A stretch of 64,000 nucleotides of DNA from Aurelia coerulea (taxonomy: Eukaryota; Cnidaria; Scyphozoa; Semaeostomeae; Ulmaridae): assembly GCA_039566865.1 (NCBI GenBank), contig CM076949.1:7541501-7605500 (forward strand). The letters are read 5' to 3'. The position numbers and the translations under genes were made by a program. The notes below the pieces were generated by a model. It searched no databases, had not been told where the DNA came from, and saw only the letters and a list, made by a program, of their open reading frames with translations. Of this stretch, positions 57,401 through 64,000 are shown piece by piece (position 1 is the stretch's first letter; each line of letters opens with the position of its first letter).

Positions 57401-60172
57401 AGAATCGACATGAATGGGCAAAGAAAGAACTTGCTCGTGGTGATTTGGGATTTAAAAATCGACCAATTGTAATCTGCTGTACGAGCATTCGTACTAAACC
57501 CCCAAATCCCCCTGAAAACGTTTTCTCTTTGTTCATTCATGTCGAATCTTTCAAAATTTGATCGACGTTTTTTGATCGTTCTAAATGTTTTCGAAAACGA
57601 ACATTTTAAGAAACTCGCTTCTGGCTCTAAAAACTGATAACGGAAAAATTTGCAAAAAGTCCTAGAATCTAATTCAGGCTTTCTGCTAACGATTAAGTCA
57701 TAAATTTCCAAAATCGGTTCAGTGTACGATAGCATAGGTTCCAAATCTTTATCTCGGCGTAAAAAGGTGGGTGTAAAATTCAATGACCTATTTCTTCTGA
57801 TTGAATGGCCTAAAAGAAACTTTAGATACTTATCTATAATTCTACCGTTGGACTTTTCAGAAATTTTGAATATTTTTGGAAATTACAGCGTATTTTACAT
57901 TTCAACTCATTTGAGGATGTGACGTCATCAAATTTCTAAATCATAAACGAGATGAGTGACAGACCTTTGCTTGATACCATATTGTAGGCATTCATAAATT
58001 ATGGTTTTCTTCGAAATTATTTCATGTTACGTCAAACAGTTTAGAAATTACGATGGTTTTAAGTCTTTTTGAAAATTTTTCTTGAATTCTTGAAAAAGAA
58101 GAAAAACACTCTAATTCTGAAAATATTGAAGATTTCAGTAAAGTCCAACGGTAGAATTACAGAGAAATAGTTGAAGTTTCTTTGAAATCATTCAATTCAA
58201 AGAAATAAGTAACTGAATTTTACACCAGCCGTTTTAAAGATTTGGAACCTATGTTGTGTACGATTTATTGTGGCCTGCCAAACGTGCATAGTTTATTTTG
58301 GCGCACCCGGTACTAGAATTAAAGGTGTATGTAAAGTATGTAAGTTGCGATCTAAAAATTTCCTCTTTCAGTTGTGTAAAACTATGCTTATTTGTTTGAT
58401 TTCCTCTTTGCAGCCGAATCCAATGATATCAGGTATTTCAAATGACCACGCTCCTCCTCCAGCATCAGCCACAATTTCGTCTGAGATGTACAATATTCAC
58501 CAGGATATTCATCAAGAAAGGTTTTGTAACTTATTTCAATTTGTTAGTGTAATATGTCGTGGAGGAGTGTTGAGGCTGCGCTGCTTGCTGGCCAATAATA
58601 TGCGTTTATTAAAGGATTACGAGGTCCAAGCTCGAAAATATTTGGACCGCAGTTTGACGACTAAGGTCCAAATATTTTCCAGCATGAATCGAGTAATCGT
58701 TGAATAAAGGCTTTATTATATGGCAGAATCTTTTGAGAAAATTGGCTGCGGTCACACTAGACGTTTTTACCTCAGTGTATACCTTAAAAACAACGGCTTA
58801 ACTACGCTGTGATATGTGATCGCATTTCGTTTTCACATACAACGCTGTTACAGCGCTTTGGTCCTGAGAGCTGATTCCATAAGAAAACAATCAGATGCAA
58901 AACAACGGGCAAAACAAGGTCCCGAGCTATGTTTTAGCGTTGTTTTGGGGAATGAAACAATCACAGCCTTGCGTAGTTGTCACATGATAAATCATATCAC
59001 TGTGTGACCGGGTGTCATTGTACCATTATATTGCCGTACTTTCTGGCGACAAAAACAAATTGCAAGAAAGTGAAGCAGTTCATATTACAACGGGAAAATA
59101 CAGTAGTGTGACCGCAGCCATTGTTTACATTATTGTATGTTTCTATTGTTCTTTTGATCCTGTGTATCATGGTAGTTGGTGGTGTCGACGTTAGTTACAT
59201 TTGCATTTTCTTCTTGTATGATTGCAAGTTTGTCTTCAAAGTTTACAGCAAAGAAGTCTTCGAGGAATAAGCTAAACTTTGGCTGATAATTCTTGTGGCT
59301 TACACAAGAAACTCCTCCTTTGTTGTTCATTTTTAAGGCAACGCTCGGTCCAATTGGACTCTCAAAATACGGCTTTTGCGGACCGATCAAGAACCAATCA
59401 AATTGTTCCGTTGCCGGTCCGAGGAGCCGTATTTTCGAACGCCACATAATAATGCAATGAATGAGTCTGAAAGTATTCATTATTTGAAGAATAGCATTTT
59501 GAAATGTTTCATCAAAGTCCTTTCAAATATCTTAATGCTTAATGCACTGATTTCACTCGCAAACGATTTATCAGGTGAAAATAATTTTCTTTTAATTTCC
59601 AATTAAGTAAAGAAAAAGACGGCGACCTTCAGGTCCTTTAGTTTGACGCAGAGCTTAATCCAAATTTTAAGGAGTAACATCTGAAGTGGCCTCATTTTTA
59701 CGAATTGCACACACCCTCCTTGGGCCAGTTTTGTTTCTCGTTACACAAAGCTAGGGGGTAAGCAACAGCACCAAGAGCACCAAACGGAATCAAACAAACT
59801 GAACTCCACCGGACAGCCGACAGACCGAAGCACAGTAAAGGCTGAGTAACCAGGAACAGACCTTGCTGGCAACTGCTCTTCGATGCCAAAATATGAGGCA
59901 TAGATAATGAATTAAGCCGCTCTTGCTTCCGCGAAAAACTGAGATCAAGTTGTACTTCCTGGCTCGCGCTTGCTGGAATTTTTTCGCGGTGAAAAGATTC
60001 GCTTCGCGCGAAACTATTCGCCTGATCAAAAAACCGGCTTTACTAAGCGCAATTTTGACGTCAGTATATTGTATTTCCTTTCAGCAATGCTGCGGATTCC
60101 CCTGCCTCGTCAGACTTCCATAGCAACATCTATGAAGGCGATGATGACCTCGTGATTGACTTACCAGAATAG
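45219..60172 (+). CDS. INO80E: INO80 complex subunit E, complete, 10 exons
   Basis: Known role: a metazoan accessory subunit of the INO80 ATP-dependent chromatin remodeller, in the nucleus. Exons joined by phase: 45219-45400, 50379-50431, 50994-51040, 51351-51394, 51727-51802, 52512-52556, 53397-53478, 54545-54624, 58414-58520, 60085-60172, giving 267 codons plus stop (human about 244 residues). The conserved N-terminal coiled coil spans about residues 22-71, including [20 protein letters not shown] and [11 protein letters not shown]. The middle is Ser/Lys/Pro-rich and poorly conserved. The C-terminus [10 protein letters not shown] nearly equals the human DDDLVIDIPE. I chose ATG 45219; there is no in-frame ATG just upstream. 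No obvious AATAAA lies in the first 700 bp after the stop. Confidence 0.94.
46096..46250. repeat. 51-bp tandem repeat, three copies
   Basis: Unit begins ctgccccgttatttacacgt and includes ttcttcataagaaactgctt; starts at 46096, 46147 and 46198. Lies within the 45714-47761 element. Confidence 0.9.
46470..46610. mobile_element. Fragment of the poly-G hAT-like MITE
   Basis: Ten G, then tgtacttgaccaggatttgg, gacgtgccatcgaagcttc and ttataccaattttc units, matching the right half of 24205-24497. Only one end is present, nested in the 2-kb element. Confidence 0.72.
48130..49335 (-). mobile_element. 5'-truncated LINE, RT and C-terminus still open
   Basis: Minus strand. An open frame runs from about 49330 to 48289 (about 345 codons) with [13 protein letters not shown], the [10 protein letters not shown] catalytic box, [12 protein letters not shown] and [13 protein letters not shown], ending [20 protein letters not shown]. 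The upstream RT and any endonuclease are absent. A 3'UTR and (ATT)n-type tail reach about 48130. No stop or frameshift interrupts what remains, so insertion is fairly recent. Antisense to INO80E. Confidence 0.92.
49427..49953. mobile_element. TTA-flanked MITE with CCAACATYT arrays
   Basis: Inverted ends aGCTCCGGTCAAAGGATCCA and the complement of GGCTCCAGTCAAACAACCCA, each flanked by TTA (49424-49426, 49954-49956). Both ends are built from diverged tandem units like CCAACATCTCAC. 3-bp TWA TSD suggests Harbinger. INO80E intron 1. Confidence 0.8.
50379..50431 (+). CDS. INO80E: INO80E exon 2 (53 nt)
   Basis: Completes Ser61 and encodes [17 protein letters not shown] (62-78). [11 protein letters not shown] is essentially identical to human INO80E, which is how I located this short exon. 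Acceptor tttgcag|TTTTCT, donor ATCAG|gtataa. Confidence 0.95.
50432..50993. other. INO80E intron 2, nothing recognised
   Basis: Contains short imperfect repeats (attgctaatg) and AT-rich sequence only. The open frame at 50524-50757 shows no domain. Confidence 0.5.
50994..51040 (+). CDS. INO80E: INO80E exon 3 (47 nt)
   Basis: Completes Asp79 and encodes [15 protein letters not shown] (80-94), an acidic/Ser segment like the human VDEDSSDSD region. Acceptor aatag|ATGAAG, donor TCAAG|gtaaga. Confidence 0.88.
51351..51394 (+). CDS. INO80E: INO80E exon 4 (44 nt)
   Basis: Encodes [14 protein letters not shown] plus two bases (95-108). Not conserved with human; identified by phase continuity. Three possible donors occur here. 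Only GCCAGT|gttagt at 51394 leaves the two bases needed by exon 5, so I chose it. Confidence 0.78.
51727..51802 (+). CDS. INO80E: INO80E exon 5
   Basis: Completes Val109 and encodes [20 protein letters not shown] then QKSKK (110-134), a basic/Ser-rich linker comparable to the PAPKRKRSPP region of the human protein. Acceptor ccacag|ACCAGC, donor AAGAAA|gtgagt. Confidence 0.85.
51955..52210. repeat. Single arm of the 3388-4165/57230-57720 foldback family
   Basis: Blocks gagctacaagcgagtttctt, gaaaacgataaaaaattttg and gatttggggatttagaaatc match both foldbacks. It is preceded at 51930 by ccaggtgccccaaaa, a possible diverged CCGGGTG-type terminus. Confidence 0.6.
52512..52556 (+). CDS. INO80E: INO80E exon 6 (45 nt)
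   Basis: Encodes [15 protein letters not shown] (135-149), phase 0 at both ends, so skipping would not shift the frame. Acceptor acgcag|AGTGCT, donor GAAAAT|gtaagt. Poorly conserved; supported by splice sites and phase. Confidence 0.75.
52703..53303. repeat. 119-bp satellite, five tandem copies
   Basis: The unit begins at tttgtatatatcacatatca, at 52711, 52830, 52949, 53068 and 53187: an exact 119-bp period. Copies differ at only a few positions each. Wholly inside INO80E intron 6, about 95 bp before exon 7. No spacer structure, so not a CRISPR array. Confidence 0.95.
53397..53478 (+). CDS. INO80E: INO80E exon 7
   Basis: Encodes [20 protein letters not shown] then RGGDVKK (150-176), a basic block in the position of the human RPKREKRPRLPRKLK stretch. 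Acceptor gacag|GGTAAA, donor AAAAAG|gtaaat. A five-copy 119-bp tandem array ends about 95 bp upstream in the preceding intron. Confidence 0.82.
53772..53977. mobile_element. TA-flanked MITE (CCGTAATAGCTCTTTTAAGC termini)
   Basis: Inverted ends CCGTAATAGCTCTTTTAAGC and the complement of CCGTAAGAGCTCTATTAAGT, with TA outside on both sides. The interior has repeated gggggcttatta words. 206 bp, INO80E intron 7. Confidence 0.8.
54545..54624 (+). CDS. INO80E: INO80E exon 8
   Basis: Completes Ala177 and encodes [20 protein letters not shown] then VDFFSQ (178-203). Acceptor atttcag|CAAATC, donor TCACAG|gtaata. Not recognisably conserved; both phases fit exons 7 and 9. Confidence 0.8.
54690..55740. 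repeat. Cluster of three dispersed-repeat copies
   Basis: About 54700-54880, 54880-55380 and 55370-55740 all carry the core aggttccaaatctttaaaa, tgaatggc..aaagaaactt, ctaccgttggac and gacgtcatcaa. The second and third partly face each other. The same sequence fills the inner right part of 57172-58310. Confidence 0.65.
55800..56653. mobile_element. Putative 0.85-kb MITE (GGTTACTGTAACTGTTCAG termini)
   Basis: Inverted ends GGTTACTGTAACTGTTCAGA and the complement of GGCTACTGTAACCGTTCAGG. No clean TSD, no open frame of interest. INO80E intron 8. Confidence 0.6.
56654..57169. other. INO80E intron 8 stretch, nothing recognised
   Basis: AT-rich, no inverted repeat, open frame or exon signal that fits the phases of exons 8 and 9. 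Confidence 0.5.
57172..58310. mobile_element. TA-flanked mariner-like element (CCGGGTG termini) copy 2
   Basis: Inverted termini CCGGGTGTGCCAAAATAAAC and complement match for more than 50 bp, with TA at each side (57170-57171, 58311-58312). It contains a foldback (57230-57720) and, right of it, the dispersed repeat of 54690-55740. This shows those scattered fragments derive from one composite family. No transposase. Ends 101 bp before INO80E exon 9. Confidence 0.83.
58414..58520 (+). CDS. INO80E: INO80E exon 9
   Basis: Encodes [20 protein letters not shown] then [15 protein letters not shown] (204-238) plus two bases. The PPP...ISxxM segment corresponds to the PPPTILSTVPRQMF region of the human protein. 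Acceptor tttgcag|CCGAAT, donor GAAAG|gttttg. A TA-flanked transposon ends about 100 bp upstream of the acceptor. Confidence 0.87.
58602..58712. mobile_element. Small palindromic repeat
   Basis: Arms of about 47 bp around a 15-base loop; inner perfect block aaaatatttggacc/ggtccaaatatttt. Located 80 bp after the exon 9 donor of INO80E. Confidence 0.7.
58744..59119. mobile_element. MITE (GGCTGCGGTCACACT termini)
   Basis: Exact 15-bp inverted ends GGCTGCGGTCACACT, with ATT immediately outside both (possible 3-bp TSD). Internal tgtgaccgg/ggtcacac words recur. 376 bp. Confidence 0.7.
59120..60084. other. INO80E intron 9 remainder
   Basis: Contains a small imperfect hairpin (about 59355-59445: caaaatacggctttt with gagccgtattttcg). 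No gene or intact element otherwise. Confidence 0.45.
60085..60172 (+). CDS. INO80E: INO80E exon 10 (stop codon)
   Basis: Completes Ser239 and encodes residues 240-267, including [19 protein letters not shown], then TAG. The acidic C-terminus is almost identical to human INO80E. Acceptor tttcag|CAATGC. Confidence 0.94.
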
Positions 60173-61040
60173 TAAACATCACTGAAGACACATACTAAGT
60201 AAGGATTTAGATACAGCGACTTTATTTTTTAGACAGCAAAGGCATCAAGATAAACAAGGACAGACAAGGATTCGCTACTTGTGATTGACATCCAAGTACG
60301 AAGCGATTAGCAATTGCAGGCAAAGGGAATTCTTTTCCCGGTTTCTCAAATCATAACCAAAAACAAAGCAAACCGCAAAAAGTTGCTTTGAGGTCAAGTT
60401 AGGTAGCTCACTCATTGTACATACCAGAAATGTTTTCAAAGAGCAGCCTTGAGCATGTGTTGAAAATGAAGGTATGTCTAAACATCTGCCTTGGGCATTT
60501 TTAATTGTTTCGTTCCGAAACTGAACAGTGAGTGTTTCATGTTTGCCAAAGATAGGAGAATTGAATCGCCTACTAATCGGCTTTTGTTTGAACCATACAA
60601 ATAGGATTTTTAGTTATATCTTTCTTCATTGAACCTTTTCAGGTATTTGGGCGTTAACTGATGCAAGTACCTTGTCAGGCGAACCATTATATTTGTTATT
60701 GTTGATGATATATCGTAATGAATTTTTAGCAATTATACGGATATGCGTTAGCAAACGTGTCTTTTTATCGTGCGCTCGTCTTTGTTCAACGAGATGATTA
60801 AGAATTTAGCAATTATAGTTTTTTGTCCCTTGAGAAAGTGCTATTGTAACTGAAGAATGAATTCTTCATTAAAAATTGTAATATTTCTTTTTTCAACAAA
60901 AAGTATCCTTTCCAGTATCCGACAAAATCAGCGTCCCAAAGAAAACGTTCCCTCCAGATTTTAAACCAAAAGAACCACACAACGATTGTGACTCTGTCAT
61001 AAAACACATTTTAACAAGCATTGCATTACGTTGTGACATA
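60173..61040. other. Downstream of INO80E: 3'UTR candidate and repeat fragment
   Basis: The INO80E 3'UTR starts here; its end is not visible because no clear AATAAA follows soon. 60254-60610 is a diverged relative of the AACAAGGGCAGA foldback (blocks aagcgattagcaattgcag, gtagctcactcattgtac). Confidence 0.5.
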
Positions 61041-61041
61041 C

Positions 61042-61440
61042 AGTAAAAACCCGCATGAAAAGAAACTGTGAATAAAGAACCTCCATGCTGATTTTAGGCC
61101 AATTAAGCACCTTCTTGTTGAGGTTACCGAGGACTGCCCCGTTTGTCCGAGCCTTTCGTTATACTGGTAAAGTTCAAAGCAGATCAACAGTCGGGAAACC
61201 TATTGCCATGCGCGAGAATCTGTTTGTTTCCATGCTATTTCTTGTTTGGGGTGTGGCTGGATTATTCGACTACATTCTTTCCACAAACTAAACTTACTTT
61301 CTGCGCATGATCACGGGTATTCTTTTTGGGGGATAACCGTTGTTTTGAGCTTTTATGACTCGTATCCCCAACAACTTCTGTATAAGAACCACTGTATGAA
61401 TGTACAGGAGCCATTTCAGCCTGTTACAAAAATCACAGTA
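61042..61440. mobile_element. Fragment of the CAGTAAAAACCCGC transposon family
   Basis: Left end CAGTAAAAACCCGCATG at 61041 with a TA just before, then degraded sequence including ataagaaccactgtatg. It is related to the 3-kb element at 4848-7854. Right end unclear (acagtactg near 61440). Confidence 0.55.
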
Positions 61441-61579
61441 CTGTTATGAGGGTTTTTTTGGACGCGAAGGAGAAACTTGTTCTCCAATAAGAACAGAATG
61501 GTGAATGGTACCACATATCGGAAAAAGATAGCTATTTGAAACTGTTCTTGCAAACTAGATCAAATATTTTTGACAAGAC

Positions 61580-61884
61580 TACAATCCTTGCCAAAACAAC
61601 TTGAAAAAAACATGTCATTTCTCTGCTTTCTTGTCTCACGAAGCATCCAAAATACATTGCAGGAAACTTATTGTTTCTCTTTTTCCTTGCCCCCCCCCCC
61701 TGCCCCCCTGAACAATGTTGGTCTGAAGCACTGATCACCAAATATGAAGAAAATGGCTTTGGCTGCGTTTTTGTGCTCGTGAGAAATGCGTAATCGCATA
61801 AGGGACCAACATTGTAGGGGAGAAGGGGGGAGAGCTGAGCGAAAATATGTGATTTTTTTTCAAGAGTTTTGGCAAGGATTGTAG
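61580..61884. mobile_element. MITE (CTACAATCCTTGCC termini)
   Basis: Inverted ends CTACAATCCTTGCCAAAACA and complement of CTACAATCCTTGCCAAAACT, continuing into A-rich sequence. The interior has 11 C (61690-61700) opposed by ggggagaagggggg. No clear TSD. Confidence 0.75.
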
Positions 61885-63550
61885 CATAATATTGAAAAGC
61901 TGAATTGCCCTCAGACAAAGGTATTCTTCGCTGCAGTCATTTTTGATTACTATTTGCTAAGATTCGGTACTCCTTACATTAAGAAAATGACATTTAATTT
62001 TCTGCGATGCAAAATTGAAGTGCTAAGACTTTAGAAACAGACACTGAGCATATGTCAAGAGATATTCTGCAAAGCTATGTCATCCACGAGGAAGTAATCA
62101 GTAAGTAGTAAATACAGTAACAATATCCTCCAATGCAAATTTCTTCTAATTTCATAAATAACTAACAAAAACTTTAAAATTAGAAACAAAAGTCTAGTTT
62201 CTGATCCAAGTTAGCATTCGTTGAGTCGTGCCGTATGGAACATAAATGAATTGGAAACAAAGCATTGAAAGCATTTCAACTTTGAAAATTGGCACAAAGC
62301 TCGAAAAAATAACGGACTAACGGATCCAGTATTGAATATGGTGATAACCGAGAGGGCACATTGGGTTTCTCGATTACATAAGTATCAGAATCACACATTG
62401 CTAAACATAGCAAAGGTGAATTTTGTAACACATATGATTCAACTCTCAGACATTACAAAGCGATTTGCCTTACTGAAGAAAGGATTTCAGACCTTCAGTG
62501 CCGCTGACCATGATGTTTCGCTGTCTCTGTTCATGTTGATTTGAATGAGTGCACACAGAGGTGCGAAATCTATTCTTTAGCAAGGAACATCGCTTTGTGA
62601 TGCCAGACAGCTGATTCTTTTGAATTAAAAACATTCACCCTTGCTGCTAAACAGTATAATTCTCAATGCCATAAACGCTGCGAATATTGGGACAGAAAAC
62701 AAATTTTACCATTACAAAATTTAAGTTCTCCTTTTGCCTCTTTCTACCGACCATGCGGAACTTCTGTTATCTAACTTTTAACAAATTTAATCTGTCTGTG
62801 TGACATAGGTTTATCTCTTCCCAATAGAATACACATGGATAGATACTATAAAACGAATTACGATGAGTTGACGGCTCCAGGTAGTCGGTGTACTTGAAAC
62901 TGTCTTACGAAAATGTTTCTGACGCCTAAGCCTGATCATGGGCGATAAGAAGCACGGTAGTTGTTGGGGCAGAATTGTTCCTTCCTGTTCCCTTGTGCCC
63001 GGTCTTCCCATCTTTTCCACTTATCCCTGTGTTCTGCAAATTTGGGTGCAACAACAACAACCTTCAAAGGCATAGGGACACCGGGTGGACAAAGACTGCT
63101 GTAGAAACAACTACTAAGTTTATTGAAGTTCTGAGACGTGCATCTAAAGTCGATTCAAGTTCTTTTTCTCTTCTTTGCTTTGCTTGTCATTGGGAGTGCA
63201 GGTAGTTTGAAGAGTGTCCTGAAAAGGTGACGATATATTAGCCATTTACATCAGCTCTTTCAAAGATTTGACGCCGCTCGGCTTAGCTGGTTTATGTTAA
63301 TGTTATCTCGCAGGCTAATTATCAAGAAAAACGAGAAAGCACAAAACTACATAAAAAGGAATGCTACTTACTGGCAAGTCATGCAGCGGGGAATGAATTT
63401 GCAATAAACTGCAACAGATCAAAACAAAGTCATTAGGATTATATTTATCATGGCAAGGGAAACGATTGGACATTCTTTGAAATTATAGGCGTCAGATATT
63501 TATTGGGGGCGGGGGACATTTAAGCGGGTATTGACCTTTAATGATGTTAA
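61885..63550. other. Intergenic stretch, no gene recognised
   Basis: Short frames only. 62400-62580 is similar to 29250-29430 (acaaagcgattgcctt, ctgaagaaaggatttca), so it is a copy of a low-abundance dispersed repeat. The frame 62975-63205 ends at a GT but has no partner exon. Confidence 0.45.
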
Positions 63551-63669
63551 AGACTGTCTCACATTAGATGTCATGTGAGATTTGCGATGACGAAAAATTA
63601 CTCTTGCAAAACTCGACAGGTATTTTCATTCGCGGGTACTTTCACATGACATCTAATTTGAGACAGACT
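63551..63669. mobile_element. 119-bp hairpin MITE
   Basis: Arms 63551-63580 and 63640-63669 are near-perfect complements (agactgtctcacattagatg ...), with weaker pairing further in. A small open frame with a CEIC start overlaps it and is probably spurious. Confidence 0.72.
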
Positions 63670-63769
63670 ATTGATGAATGGTTACAAATTGACGCTACTT
63701 CGAAAGACAGTTATGCCATCTTGTCTGCTAAGAAGATGAATGGAACATTCGTCTTGGCATATTTCTAAT

Positions 63770-64000
63770 ACCCCGTTTACACGATGTCGGTACCATGCCA
63801 GCATGATTTGACAACGATATGAAACCATCTACGGGCTAATCTGTGATTATTCTCGCCATGTTTACACGATACCGGCTTGATGTCATGTTGCTTTGGTAAG
63901 ACCATAGTTATAGGAGAAAAACAGAATCATCTATAATAACTTTGGTAAGCTAAATTTTCCTCTAATAACTATTTTAAGACCATGACTGTGACACTACATC
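63770..64000. repeat. Possible left end of a CCGTTTACACGAT element
   Basis: ccgtttacacgatgtcggta at 63773 recurs as tgtttacacgataccggctt at about 63859 in direct orientation. Such repeats are common near MITE ends, but the element, if any, continues past the window. Confidence 0.4.

Noticed and set aside
62975..63205. Possible exon of a downstream gene ending at a GT donor
   Set aside because: No partner exon with a matching phase and no family resemblance.
63568..63768. Small protein starting MSCEICDDEK (zinc-binding pair?)
   Set aside because: One CxxC pair only, and the 5' half overlaps a hairpin MITE.

Overview
This is a eukaryotic nuclear window, AT-rich, with small exons in long introns. 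It most likely comes from an early-branching animal, and an anthozoan cnidarian such as a stony coral is my best guess. The guess rests on two intact animal-type genes with GT-AG introns, short dispersed inverted-repeat transposons, Jockey/CR1/L2-like LINE remnants and a tRNA-derived SINE. I could not run a similarity search, so the taxon is an inference.

Two protein genes fill nearly the whole window and point away from each other. The minus strand, from 44975 down past base 1, carries FTSJ3 (yeast Spb1), a nucleolar 2'-O-ribose rRNA methyltransferase of 60S ribosome assembly. I assembled 23 exons by hand (810 codons, phases consistent throughout); only the extreme C-terminus lies outside the window. 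The plus strand, 45219-60172, carries a complete INO80E (INO80 chromatin-remodelling complex subunit E): 10 exons, 267 codons plus stop. The start codons are only 243 bp apart, so 44976-45218 should be a shared bidirectional promoter.

Almost everything else is intron filled with mobile DNA. Several insertions can be delimited exactly from target-site duplications (TSDs). Two copies of one family have 9-bp TSDs and termini TAGACTTATGA (224-639, 36928-37480). A foldback element has a 9-bp TSD (4208-4805). A 2-kb element has a 10-bp TSD (45714-47761). Three elements have 8-bp TSDs, hAT-like (11933-12587, 13729-13796, 24205-24497). Several have TTAA on both sides (2008-2431, 8233-9178, 28234-28580, 40977-41407), several have TA on both sides, and two have TWA-type 3-bp TSDs (7270-7704, 49427-49953). 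The 7270-7704 element is nested inside a 3-kb TA-flanked element, and the opposite arm of that host preserves its empty site. LINE remnants lie at 1290-1705, 15120-15740, 16790-17100 (minus), 34690-36330, 39910-40215 and 48130-49335 (minus). Most are antisense to the gene that hosts them.

From 60173 to 64000 I found no convincing gene, only repeat fragments. I see no undescribed gene system here. The most useful observations are the divergent FTSJ3/INO80E pair, the series of precisely bounded non-autonomous transposon families, and an unusual number of long poly-G/poly-C runs.
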